Of a stretch of 29,256 nt of DNA, positions 16,040 through 22,668 are shown in pieces (within the stretch, counting starts at the first letter, position 1; each line of letters begins with the position of its first letter). The stretch is taken from NCBI GenBank assembly GCA_015655535.1, contig JAATEW010000274.1, positions 1 through 29,256 of the forward strand. Reading direction: 5' to 3'. Under the pieces are notes generated by a model. That model did no database searches, had not been told where the DNA came from, and worked only from the letters and a program-made list of their open reading frames with translations. Source of the DNA: Hyphomicrobiales bacterium. GTDB taxonomy: Bacteria; Pseudomonadota; Alphaproteobacteria; Rhizobiales; Beijerinckiaceae. The position numbers and the translations under genes were made by a program.

Positions 16040-16058
16040 CCTTTCAGGAGTCCTTCAC

Positions 16059-17102
16059 ATGCAGGTTCGCGCCCAAAACATCATCAAGCGCTTCGACGGC
16101 GGTCCGGGCAATGCCGCGCTCGACGACGTCAGCCTCGATGTCGGCAGCGGCGAATTGGTCGCGCTGCTTGGGCCGTCGGGTTCAGGCAAGACGACGCTTT
16201 TGCGCGTCATCGCCGGACTCGAACAGGCCAACAGCGGTCAGGTTTTTTTCGGCGACGAGGATGCGTCGCAGAAATCGGTGCAGGAGCGCCGCGTCGGCTT
16301 CGTCTTTCAGAATTACGCGCTCTTCAAACATATGACGATCGCCGAGAACATCGCCTTCGGGCTTGAAGTGCGTACGCGCGGCACCCGTCCGCCGAAAGCT
16401 GAAATCAAACGCCGCGTGCTCGAACTTCTCGATCTCGTGCAATTGTCGGGGCTCGACAAGCGCCGGCCGGCGCAGCTCTCGGGCGGCCAGCGCCAGCGCG
16501 TGGCTTTAGCGCGCGCGCTTGCCGTCGAACCCAAGGTGCTTTTGCTCGACGAGCCTTTCGGCGCGCTCGACGCCAAGGTTCGGCGCGACTTGCGGCGCTG
16601 GCTGCGCGAGATCCACGACCGTACCGGCCATACGACGATTTTCGTCACGCATGATCAGGACGAGGCGCTTGAATTGGCTGATCGCGTCGCGGTCTTGAGC
16701 AAGGGCAAGATCGAGCAGATCGGCACGCCGGACGATATCTACGATCATCCGGCGACGCCCTTCGTGCATGATTTCATCGGCGAGGCGAGTTCTCTGCCGG
16801 TGGTGGCACGCGACGGGTCTTTCTGGCTCGGCGCTGAGCGCATCGGCCTGCCGGTGCTCGGCGGTCAAGCGGGGCAGGGGCGATTGTTTGTCCGGCCACA
16901 GGATGTGGTTTTCGATCAGGCGGGCGGCATCCCGGCCGAAGTGGTGGCGGTGCGCCGGACGGGCGCCGCGCGCCGCGCCGAAATCGCCTTTCCGGCCTTG
17001 GGCGGCGAACGGGTCGAGATCAATGCGCCGGCCGCGCTGAATTTCCAGCCTGGCGAGACCCTGCCGGTGCGCTTCATGCGGGGGACGTTCTATCCGGGGT
17101 AG
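16059..17102 (+). CDS. cysA: Sulfate/thiosulfate ABC transporter, ATPase CysA
   Basis: A 347-residue ATPase energising the CysTW permease. Walker A is GPSGSGKTT (38-46), the Q-loop has Q84, the signature LSGGQRQR begins at 140, Walker B is LLLDEPFGALD (161-171), and the switch His is H198 (VTHDQDEAL). A C-terminal regulatory domain follows from about 240. The ATG at 16059 has CAGGAG upstream; a longer frame starting at 16002 overlaps cysW and is rejected. The last 16 codons (GETLPVRFMRGTFYPG) are repeated exactly at 17723-17771, downstream of a toxin-antitoxin module. Confidence 0.95.
   Translation: MQVRAQNIIKRFDGGPGNAALDDVSLDVGSGELVALLGPSGSGKTTLLRVIAGLEQANSGQVFFGDEDASQKSVQERRVGFVFQNYALFKHMTIAENIAFGLEVRTRGTRPPKAEIKRRVLELLDLVQLSGLDKRRPAQLSGGQRQRVALARALAVEPKVLLLDEPFGALDAKVRRDLRRWLREIHDRTGHTTIFVTHDQDEALELADRVAVLSKGKIEQIGTPDDIYDHPATPFVHDFIGEASSLPVVARDGSFWLGAERIGLPVLGGQAGQGRLFVRPQDVVFDQAGGIPAEVVAVRRTGAARRAEIAFPALGGERVEINAPAALNFQPGETLPVRFMRGTFYPG
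17052..17100 (+). repeat. 49-bp direct repeat, copy inside the cysA 3' end
   Basis: This stretch, which starts GGCGAGACCC and ends TATCCGGGGT, occurs again base for base at 17723-17771. It encodes the last 16 residues of CysA plus the T of the stop codon. The two copies are 671 bases apart and bracket the first parDE module. Confidence 0.97.
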
Positions 17103-17113
17103 GGTGGGGCTGC

Positions 17114-17422
17114 TCAATCGCCGACTAAAAGGTCGCCGGTAATTTTGCGTCGGCCGTGAACAATGCGGAAGATTGTCACGATGCCGCTTGCCGGCTCATA
17201 CTCGTAAATCACGATGTAGGGCGATACGATTCCGATGCGAACGCGTTCGCCAATTGCGGGGCGACATGGCCCGCTATCTGGATGAATGGCCAAGCGCTCA
17301 CAAAGCGCCTCGAAATCTGAAGCATATTTCGCGGCGACTCTATGGCCCGCCTTGGCCACTAAATCGATGATAATATAAGCGCTATCGGCCTGCGCCAACA
17401 AAGAGACGATGACTCGTGCCAT
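17114..17422 (-). CDS. parE: ParE/RelE-family toxin, module 1
   Basis: A 102-residue ParE/RelE-fold toxin, acting on DNA gyrase or on ribosome-bound mRNA depending on the branch. The fold signature is present: the N-terminal helix pair, the segment ALCERLAIHPDSGPCRPAIGERVRIGIVSPYIVIYEYE, and the ending VTIFRIVHGRRKI. It looks intact, with no internal stop. Its ATG overlaps the ParD stop by one base (TAATG), the usual coupled arrangement with antitoxin first. The whole module lies between the two 49-bp repeats and seems to have been inserted behind cysA. Confidence 0.86.
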   Translation of the reverse strand: MARVIVSLLAQADSAYIIIDLVAKAGHRVAAKYASDFEALCERLAIHPDSGPCRPAIGERVRIGIVSPYIVIYEYEPASGIVTIFRIVHGRRKITGDLLVGD

Positions 17423-17682
17423 TAAGGCCGAAGGGATGCCAAAAGCGCTACATTAAAAGCCTTGTGCTCTTCAAGCGAGACGAACTCGCCGCGCGCGACC
17501 GCGGCGCGCGCAGCCTCGACGAAAGGCTTTGCCCATGCCAGATCGTCGCTTTCCTCAGTAGCGCGTTCGGCAATGCGCTCATCGATCAGTTGGCGCGCAG
17601 CTTCCTCGACCGAGGCAAAATCGCCGCTCGCGACATGGGCCTTAAGCCACGCTTCCTGTTCGGGAGTAAGTGTGATGGACAT
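17422..17682 (-). CDS. parD: ParD-family antitoxin, module 1
   Basis: An 86-residue antitoxin with an N-terminal ribbon-helix-helix domain, SITLTPEQEAWLKAHVASGDFASVEEAARQLIDERIAE, for DNA binding and a C-terminal toxin-wrapping tail. A very strong ribosome site, AAGGAGG, is a few bases upstream, consistent with high antitoxin output. The sequence ATACCACGGTTAT just upstream (17691-17703) is a weak palindrome that could be its operator. The pair probably autoregulates. It differs strongly from the second ParD at 18069-18314, so the two modules are not a recent tandem duplication of each other. Confidence 0.87.
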   Translation of the reverse strand: MSITLTPEQEAWLKAHVASGDFASVEEAARQLIDERIAERATEESDDLAWAKPFVEAARAAVARGEFVSLEEHKAFNVALLASLRP

Positions 17683-17722
17683 GCCTCCTTATACCACGGT
17701 TATTTTTAATAGGGAATGCGCG

Positions 17723-17771
17723 GGCGAGACCCTGCCGGTGCGCTTCATGCGGGGGACGTTCTATCCGGGGT
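17723..17771 (+). repeat. 49-bp direct repeat, copy downstream of the parDE module 1
   Basis: Exact copy of the cysA 3' end at 17052-17100. The upstream flank (TAATAGGGAATGCGC) does not match cysA, so only the terminal codons were duplicated. The base after the repeat gives TGA here and TAG at the cysA copy, so both copies end in a stop codon. This is the pattern left by integration at a gene end. Confidence 0.97.
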
Positions 17772-17785
17772 GAGTCTGATCGCAC

Positions 17786-18076
17786 TTATAGGTGGCGCGT
17801 GGCATCCATGCGGTTGTGCAGGATGCGAACAATGGCAACGCCATAAGCCGTTGCACGAAAGTAGACCACATGACGCTCAACGCCACGCCGCCGATAGCCG
17901 GGGCGGATGTGGTCGCAGGCCGGCGCCGCTTTCGGGGCACGGGCCAGTTCGTCAAAGATTGTTATCAGTCTGTCGATGTAGCGGCTTGCTTACACGGTGC
18001 CCCACTGGTCTTGGATGTAAGTCGCGATGTCTTCCAAATCGCGCTCCGCGGCCGGCGAAAGCCGATACTCAGCCAT
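17786..18076 (-). pseudogene. parE: ParE-family toxin, module 2, with an in-frame stop
   Basis: Read from the ATG at 18076, the frame gives MAEYRLSPAAERDLEDIATY and IQDQWGTV, then TAA at 17992-17990, then ASRYIDRLITIFDELARAPK, ACDHIRPGYRRRGVERHVVYF and ending VRILHNRMDATRHL. This is a full-length 96-residue ParE apart from the stop. Changing the TAA to CAA (Gln), a single C-to-T change, restores the family sequence. The toxin is therefore probably inactive. Its antitoxin gene overlaps by 8 bases and is intact. The second 49-bp repeat ends 14 bases before its terminal stop. Confidence 0.9.
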
Positions 18077-18314
18077 GCGAGAGTTTCATTTTTCGCTTAA
18101 AGGCCGCCGGGTCGAAAGGCCGGGGCTCACCGCTGTTCTCGCCCTCGATCAGGGCTTGACGGATCGTGTCGATTTCGGCGCTGCGTTCCTGCTCGCGGCG
18201 GATGAGATCGCGGATGTATTCGCTGTCGTTTGTGTAATGCCCACCGTCGATCTGGGCCTTGATCCAAGCGTCCTGCTGATCGGTTAAGGTGATGGTTTTA
18301 CGCACGGTTCCCAT
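18069..18314 (-). CDS. parD: ParD-family antitoxin, module 2
   Basis: An 81-residue ribbon-helix-helix antitoxin: TVRKTITLTDQQDAWIKAQIDGGHYTNDSEYIRDLIRREQER is the DNA-binding half, followed by a tail ending EPRPFDPAAFKRKMKLSHG that wraps the toxin. It is intact although its toxin partner is broken, so it survives as an orphan antitoxin and autoregulator. The perfect palindrome CTTGAATTCAAG at 18323-18334, just upstream of the start, is a plausible operator. The ATG at 18314 gives the normal family start. Confidence 0.9.
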   Translation of the reverse strand: MGTVRKTITLTDQQDAWIKAQIDGGHYTNDSEYIRDLIRREQERSAEIDTIRQALIEGENSGEPRPFDPAAFKRKMKLSHG

Positions 18315-18322
18315 GGCTCAGC

Positions 18323-18334
18323 CTTGAATTCAAG
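18323..18334. promoter_or_regulatory. 12-bp palindrome upstream of parD module 2
   Basis: CTTGAATTCAAG is perfectly symmetrical and lies 9-20 bases before the antitoxin start. ParD proteins repress their own promoters through short palindromes of this kind; binding here is inferred from position only. Confidence 0.4.
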
Positions 18335-18470
18335 AGAAGCGTCATACTATTCGTGCAGTTTAGCACAAAATCGCACACGCACAAAGCCGCGTTAAAAGGG
18401 AAGACAAACTATCAGCCCGAAGGGAGCGGGCTGCTCTGTCGATCCAAGCAACAGGCGCGCACTACCTAAA

Positions 18471-18525
18471 ATGTAGAGCAGGCTTTTAGCGAAAAACCAC
18501 TGACATTTTTTCGCGGCATGCTCCA
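18471..18525. repeat. Dispersed palindromic repeat, degenerate copy
   Basis: Shares ATGTAGAGCA, the centre GCGAAAAACC-CTGACA-TTTTTTCGC and GCATGCTC with the better copy at 22615-22668. The outer arm is damaged on the right (CTCCAGC for CTCTACAT). A mobile REP-like or stem-loop family is likely. Confidence 0.8.
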
Positions 18526-18651
18526 GCGGTTCCGAAGCGATCCGTTATGCGGCAATAGCCTTCAGGACAAGGGGGGCGCACAAATTTGCGGTCGAGGTGC
18601 TCTTCCTGTGCCGCAGATGGCCTTACTGCTTACGGCTGAAAACCCCGGCGC

Positions 18652-18942
18652 TTATGAGCGGGTTCTCGCACCTCTGACGCCGATGATCAGGCTGATTATT
18701 ATTATTGCTTCGATCATAAAGAACCAGAATTGCCCAAGCGAGAAAAGCAGCCCAAAAACCCCCATCGCGATCGGCACGATAAACAGGATCGTTATGAGTT
18801 GGTTGAATGGGTTGGGCGCCTCCGAAGGCACCGGAAACTTTTTCATATAAGTCCGGAGATGATAGACGAGGGTCGCGGCACCCAGCACCTGAAGCAGCAG
18901 GAACAGAAATGCCGCTTCGATCGTTTCGGTCGTCAATTCCAT
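18652..18942 (-). CDS. Small three-helix membrane protein of unknown function
   Basis: A 96-residue protein with three hydrophobic segments at about residues 8-28, 48-69 and 72-89. The short loop TYMKKFPVPSEAPNPFNQ lies between the first two, and the basic end GVRGARTRS suggests a cytoplasmic C-terminus. I do not recognise the family. The regular hydrophobic pattern argues that the frame is real, although the ribosome site before the ATG at 18942 is weak. It lies on the same strand as, and downstream of, the flavin-reductase-like gene, with a 40-base gap, so co-transcription is possible. Confidence 0.6.
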   Translation of the reverse strand: MELTTETIEAAFLFLLLQVLGAATLVYHLRTYMKKFPVPSEAPNPFNQLITILFIVPIAMGVFGLLFSLGQFWFFMIEAIIIISLIIGVRGARTRS

Positions 18943-18982
18943 TTGATTTTCCGAACGGGTAAAGCCGCTTCTTCAATATGCC

Positions 18983-19600
18983 TCAATGCTCCTTCTTCCA
19001 TTGCGTATAAGAGATGCGCGGAAGCTCGAAGCGGTCCGTGGTGCGGCAATAGACCGAGGGTGACCCGAGCCGCCCAAGCGGCGCGAAAGCCTCGATGTGG
19101 AAGCGCGGGCCGACAAGATGATCGGCGACATGAAACATCACCACTTGGCCGATGAAGAGCGTATTGGCGCCGAGCGGCTGCGCACTATGCAACTTGCATT
19201 CGAGACTGACCTGCGCCTCGGCCAAGCGCGGGGCCTTTACGTGAACTGAGGACGCCGCATGCACATTGGCAGGTTGAAGCTCGCTTTGGTCCGGCGGGAA
19301 ATCCGTCGCCGAAATATTCATCGCTTGGAGCAGGTCCTCGGTCACTAGATTGACGACGAAGTCGCGGCCGGTCTCGATGTTTCTTGCCGTATCCTTCTGC
19401 GTGCCGTCGTCGCGCCGGCCGATGCTGACGATCACATAGAGCGGATCGCCGCAGACCGCGTTGAAGAAACTGAACGGGGCGAGATTGACGAGCCCAGTCT
19501 CGCCGAGGCTCGTGACCCAGGCGATCGGACGCGGCACGACCAGATTGGTGATGAGCTTGTAATTATCCGCATTCGTTTGAAGAGAAGGATCGATTTGCAT
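18983..19600 (-). CDS. Flavin reductase family protein (FMN-binding split barrel)
   Basis: A 205-residue protein from the ATG at 19600. It has the split-barrel flavin-binding pattern: VVPRPIAWVTSLGETGLVNL followed by APFSFFNAVCGDPLYVIVSIG (about 22-62), then GRDFVVNLVTEDLLQAMNIS. Relatives bind FMN and either reduce flavin for a monooxygenase or act as standalone NAD(P)H:flavin oxidoreductases. No partner monooxygenase is adjacent. The frame is open to 20011 upstream, but that part overlaps the enoyl-CoA hydratase gene and has no protein-like composition, so it is not used. Substrate unknown. Confidence 0.85.
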   Translation of the reverse strand: MQIDPSLQTNADNYKLITNLVVPRPIAWVTSLGETGLVNLAPFSFFNAVCGDPLYVIVSIGRRDDGTQKDTARNIETGRDFVVNLVTEDLLQAMNISATDFPPDQSELQPANVHAASSVHVKAPRLAEAQVSLECKLHSAQPLGANTLFIGQVVMFHVADHLVGPRFHIEAFAPLGRLGSPSVYCRTTDRFELPRISYTQWKKEH

Positions 19601-19883
19601 CAGGCTGCCATTCAGTGAGCTGTCGCGTGAAATCGTAGCGCAACGGTCTCTCAACCGCGACCCTGGCGCCGAACACGTCATCGTTACGGCAATGGCTTTT
19701 ACCGCGAGGGCAAAAGCTTTACGAACCCTTGCGAAACGGGCCGCGACCGCGGTCCCGGATTGGGAATAAAAGACCGGAGCCCGCACAAAGCGCGCACGAA
19801 TCGGATGCCGGGCCAGATTGCGGCTTTGTTCGCATAAAGCCTCGTGGGCTTCTCCTTGCGAGCTACCAACCCGCCTCGACGGG
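19601..19883. other. Gene-free stretch of 283 bp
   Basis: Lies between the hydratase and flavin-reductase genes on the same strand. No gene, terminator or clear promoter box could be picked out. It presumably holds the promoter of the flavin-reductase gene. Confidence 0.5.
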
Positions 19884-20693
19884 CTATTTCCCGATGAAGG
19901 CCGCGGCACGCTTTTCAAGAAAGGCGGCGACGCCTTCTTGAGCATCACGAGTTGGAACGATGCGGGCGAAGGCGGCTTCTTCGATTGCAAGACCATCGTC
20001 GATCGACGCATCCATGCCGCGATGAATGGCGCCGAGCGCGGCGGCGAGCGTCAGCGGCGGTTTGGCAGCGATTTCGTTCGCCAGCGCGAGCGCTTCCGTG
20101 AGAAGGTCGGAGTCGGCCACGACGCGATTGATCAGGCCGAGGCGGGCCGCTTCCATCGCGCCGAACGTGCGGCCGGTCAAGATCAGCTCGATGGCGGCCT
20201 TTCGCCCGACATTGCGTGGCAAGCGCTGCGTACCGCCGAAGGTCGGCATGATCCCGATGTTGATCTCGGCTTTCGAAAAGGAAGCCGTCTCCGCCGCGAG
20301 CGCGATGTGGGTGGATTCCGTGAGTTCGCATCCGCCGCCGAAGGCAAATCCGTTCACCGCTGCGATAATGGGCTTTGGGAAGGATTCGACGCGCCTCGTC
20401 ATCTGATGGCCGGGCCGCATGAAGTGCATGATCGCCTCAGCCGGGCCAGCCCGCATATGTTTTTGAAAGGCCGCTATGTCGGCTCCAGCGCTGAAGGCCC
20501 GGCCGGTCCCGGTGATCACGATGACCCGAATGGATGGGTCCGGCTCTATGCTGTCTAGCGCCGCCATGAGGGCCGCGATCAGCTCGTTGCTCAGCGCGTT
20601 AAGCTTGTTGGGCCGGTTCAAGGTCAAGATCGCGACCGCGCCGCGGTCCTCGCGTAAGAGGATGGAAGCGGCATCCTGCTCTTTTTTATCCAT
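19884..20693 (-). CDS. Enoyl-CoA hydratase/isomerase (crotonase family)
   Basis: A 269-residue cytosolic enzyme adding water to trans-2-enoyl-CoA thioesters. The oxyanion loops are GRAFSAGADIAAF and VNGFAFGGGCELTES. Both catalytic glutamates are present: one in GGCELTE and one in FSKAEINIGIMPTFGGTQRLPR, which marks a true hydratase rather than an isomerase-only member. The ATG at 20693 follows GGGAGG at good spacing; a TTG at 20705 in the same frame is less likely. It is divergent from the first DedA gene with a 69-base gap. The chain length of the substrate cannot be read. Confidence 0.92.
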   Translation of the reverse strand: MDKKEQDAASILLREDRGAVAILTLNRPNKLNALSNELIAALMAALDSIEPDPSIRVIVITGTGRAFSAGADIAAFQKHMRAGPAEAIMHFMRPGHQMTRRVESFPKPIIAAVNGFAFGGGCELTESTHIALAAETASFSKAEINIGIMPTFGGTQRLPRNVGRKAAIELILTGRTFGAMEAARLGLINRVVADSDLLTEALALANEIAAKPPLTLAAALGAIHRGMDASIDDGLAIEEAAFARIVPTRDAQEGVAAFLEKRAAAFIGK

Positions 20694-20720
20694 ATAACCT
20701 CCCAATCTTTCCTCCTGCGG

Positions 20721-20750
20721 GCGGGGTTTTCCTCAAGCGGAAAAACCGCC
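20721..20750. promoter_or_regulatory. Inverted repeat and putative promoter between the hydratase and dedA genes
   Basis: GCGGGGTTTTCC pairs with GGAAAAACCGC around a short TCAAGC loop. It lies directly before TATAAG (20751-20756), a likely -10 box for the first DedA gene. The ATG is only 6 bases after that box, so this mRNA may be leaderless. Confidence 0.4.
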
Positions 20751-20762
20751 TATAAGCCCCAT

Positions 20763-21407
20763 ATGACATTTTCTGAACAGATTCCTAACTTGATCGCGCA
20801 TTATGGCTATGTCGCTATTTTCTGCGTAATCGCTTTGGAAAGCGCCGGCATCCCTCTGCCGGGGGAAACCATCCTGGTGACGGCCGCGATCTATGCCGGA
20901 ACTGCGCATGGCTTGAACATTTACGGCGTCATCGGCGCGGCTGCCGCGGGCGCCATATTCGGCGACAATATAGGCTTCTGGGTCGGTCGCGAGATCGGGC
21001 TCCATTTACTGATCAAGCATGGCCATTATATCAAGCTCGACGAAGCCAGATTGAAGCTCGGCCAATATTTGTTTCAAAGGCACGGCGGCAAGATCGTGTT
21101 CTTCGGGCGTTTCGTCGCCGTCTTGCGGGCTTTCGCGGCTCTGCTTGCAGGCGCCAATGGTTTCGAGCCGAAGCGGTTCTTCCTCTTCAATGCGGCTGGC
21201 GGCATTGTTTGGGCCACGCTCTTTGGAACGCTTGGCTATGTCTTTGGCGCCGAGGCGCATAAGATTGCAGGCCCGTTTGGATTGGCGATGCTGATTGTTG
21301 CCCTGATCGCACTATTTTACGGCTGGCGCTTTTATAAATCGCATGAGGCGCGCCTCATGCAGGAAGCGGAAAAGGCGCTGCCGGGGCCGCTCGCGGAGCG
21401 CTTATGA
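20763..21407 (+). CDS. DedA family membrane protein, copy 1
   Basis: A 214-residue inner-membrane protein of the DedA family, involved in proton-linked membrane homeostasis and, in recent work on the family, in flipping lipid carriers. Hallmarks are ALESAGIPLPGETILVTAA (25-43), GDNIGFWVGREIG (about 67-79) and FFGRFVAVLRAFAALLAGANG (about 116-136). The C-terminal helix ends in a charged tail. The next gene is a paralogue on the same strand with a 60-base gap. Confidence 0.93.
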   Translation: MTFSEQIPNLIAHYGYVAIFCVIALESAGIPLPGETILVTAAIYAGTAHGLNIYGVIGAAAAGAIFGDNIGFWVGREIGLHLLIKHGHYIKLDEARLKLGQYLFQRHGGKIVFFGRFVAVLRAFAALLAGANGFEPKRFFLFNAAGGIVWATLFGTLGYVFGAEAHKIAGPFGLAMLIVALIALFYGWRFYKSHEARLMQEAEKALPGPLAERL

Positions 21408-21467
21408 CGAACGGCCTAGGATGAATAAGCGTGCCCGCCGCGCCTGTGTTTTAGCTTTGGAGCTTCC

Positions 21468-22133
21468 TTGTTCTTAGAGACCATCCAACCGCTCATTGCC
21501 CAGCATGGTTACTGGGTCGTCTTCCTCGTCATCATGCTTGAAAGTGCCGGCGTACCGCTGCCGGGCGAAAGCGCGCTGGTGCTGGCCGCCGTCTATGCGG
21601 GTGCCACAGGTCAGCTCGACATTACCTATGTGATCGCAACCGCCATCGCGGCGGCGACGATCGGCGACAATTGCGGCTTTTGGATCGGGCGCATCTACGG
21701 CGTCCAATTGCTGGAGCGCTATGGCCGCTTCGTCAATCTGACCGAAAGCCGCCTGAAGGTCGGGCGCTATTTATTCGAGCGTCATGGCGCGAAGATCGTC
21801 TTCTTCGGCCGCTTCGTCGCCGTACTGCGCGTCTTCGCGGCCGTGCTCGCGGGCGTGAACAAATATGGTTGGAAACCGTTTTTGTTCTTCAATGCCGCTG
21901 GTGCCGTGACCTGGGCGACTTTGATGGGTCTTGGCGGTTATGTCTTCGGTGAGTCGATCAACCGCGTGAGCGGGGCGCTTGGCATAGCCGCGTTGGTCAT
22001 CGCTCTCATCGGCATAGTTGCCTTCATCTTTTTCATGCGGCAGCAGGAAAAACGTATCGAGTTGCAGCTCGAAACGGTGGCCGAGGCCGAATATGGCAAG
22101 ACTTCGCAACAGGTTCCGGAACCGGGCGAATGA
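21468..22133 (+). CDS. DedA family membrane protein, copy 2
   Basis: A 221-residue paralogue of the preceding gene with the same blocks: MLESAGVPLPGESALVLAA, GDNCGFWIGRIYG and FFGRFVAVLRVFAAVLAGVN. It starts at the TTG at 21468, seven bases after GGAG. The longer acidic C-terminal tail (about 190-221) differs from copy 1. The tandem pair most likely arose by duplication and has since diverged. Specific substrate unknown. Confidence 0.92.
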   Translation: MFLETIQPLIAQHGYWVVFLVIMLESAGVPLPGESALVLAAVYAGATGQLDITYVIATAIAAATIGDNCGFWIGRIYGVQLLERYGRFVNLTESRLKVGRYLFERHGAKIVFFGRFVAVLRVFAAVLAGVNKYGWKPFLFFNAAGAVTWATLMGLGGYVFGESINRVSGALGIAALVIALIGIVAFIFFMRQQEKRIELQLETVAEAEYGKTSQQVPEPGE

Positions 22134-22187
22134 TGGAACGCTCCGCTGCGTCTTACGTTCAAGAGTGAGACACAGAGGACATCAGTA

Positions 22188-22517
22188 ATGGACAAGAAAA
22201 CTATTGTTTTATCAGTGGCTTGGTTTGCACTCGCTGCAGGCCCGCTTGCCGCCCAGACGGCGCCCGGCGCGCCTGGGAGTGACAAGGTCATTCCTGAAAA
22301 GGAATCGCCGCCATTGAACCAAACGCAGCCCGATTCCGACGTGAAGTCTGGCCGAAGCCTTAGCCAGAAGCTCGATTCATCGGGCGGTGTGATCGAGCCG
22401 CCGTCGGGCGTCGATCCCGATATCAGCAAGCCGGCGCCCGATCCCAATCCGAACTCGACGCCGGTGATCAAACCGCCGGGAACGCCGGGCGGTCCGCCTG
22501 GACCGGAAGCGAAATAA
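22188..22517 (+). CDS. Small secreted proline-rich protein of unknown function
   Basis: A 109-residue protein with a good Sec signal peptide (MDKKTIVLSVAWFALAAGPLAAQ, cleavage probably after AAQ or LAA). The mature chain of about 85 residues is rich in Pro, Gly, Asp and Ser and looks disordered: SPPLNQTQPDSD, PPSGVDPDISKPAPDPNPN, PPGTPGGPPGPEAK. There are no cysteines and no motif I recognise. AGAGGA before the ATG supports the start. A strong hairpin terminator follows at 22525-22548. It is probably periplasmic. Confidence 0.78.
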   Translation: MDKKTIVLSVAWFALAAGPLAAQTAPGAPGSDKVIPEKESPPLNQTQPDSDVKSGRSLSQKLDSSGGVIEPPSGVDPDISKPAPDPNPNSTPVIKPPGTPGGPPGPEAK

Positions 22518-22524
22518 GTTCAAG

Positions 22525-22551
22525 ATGCGCGGCCTTCGGGCCGCGCATTTG
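22525..22551 (+). terminator. Hairpin terminator after the proline-rich protein
   Basis: A perfect 10-bp stem ATGCGCGGCC/GGCCGCGCAT closed by a TTCG tetraloop, followed by a short T-rich tail (TTTGT). It is GC-rich and very stable; the weak T-run makes it a plausible but not classical intrinsic terminator. Confidence 0.8.
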
Positions 22552-22609
22552 TCTAGAGCATCCAGCTTTCAGGTGGAATCACCTGAAAGCGGATAAGATG
22601 GCCTAGATT
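22552..22609. repeat. Intergenic palindrome centred on CTTTCAGGTG/CACCTGAAAG
   Basis: A perfect 11-bp stem at 22565-22575 and 22580-22590 with a GAAT loop. The outer flanks (TCTAGAGCATC and GATAAGATGGCCTAGA) are also partly complementary. It resembles a short dispersed stem-loop element; no second copy is in the window. Confidence 0.65.
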
Positions 22610-22614
22610 CAAAA

Positions 22615-22668
22615 ATGTAGAGCATGTTGCGAAAAACCGCTGACACTTTTTCGCAGCATGCTCTACAT
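22615..22668. repeat. Dispersed palindromic repeat, well-preserved copy
   Basis: Two 22-base arms, ATGTAGAGCATG-T-TGCGAAAAA and its complement, with one mismatch (a G-T pair) around a 10-base loop CCGCTGACAC. A degenerate copy is at 18471-18525. Its right arm includes the stop codon (22663-22665) and last codon of the hydrolase gene, so the gene ends inside the repeat. The hairpin may also serve as a transcription terminator on the minus strand. Confidence 0.9.

Larger units (their letters stand above)
18315..18651. other. Gene-free stretch of 337 bp with repeats
   Basis: No convincing gene on either strand. It holds the palindrome above, a hairpin AGCCCG/CGGGCT at 18414-18432, and a degenerate copy of a dispersed palindromic repeat at 18471-18525. 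The rest shows no motif I recognise. Confidence 0.6.

Noticed and set aside
17462..17773. A plus-strand frame through the parD module 1 ending in the cysA-like tail
   Set aside because: It is antisense to parD and enters the 49-bp repeat in frame only by chance; there is no fusion of biological meaning visible.
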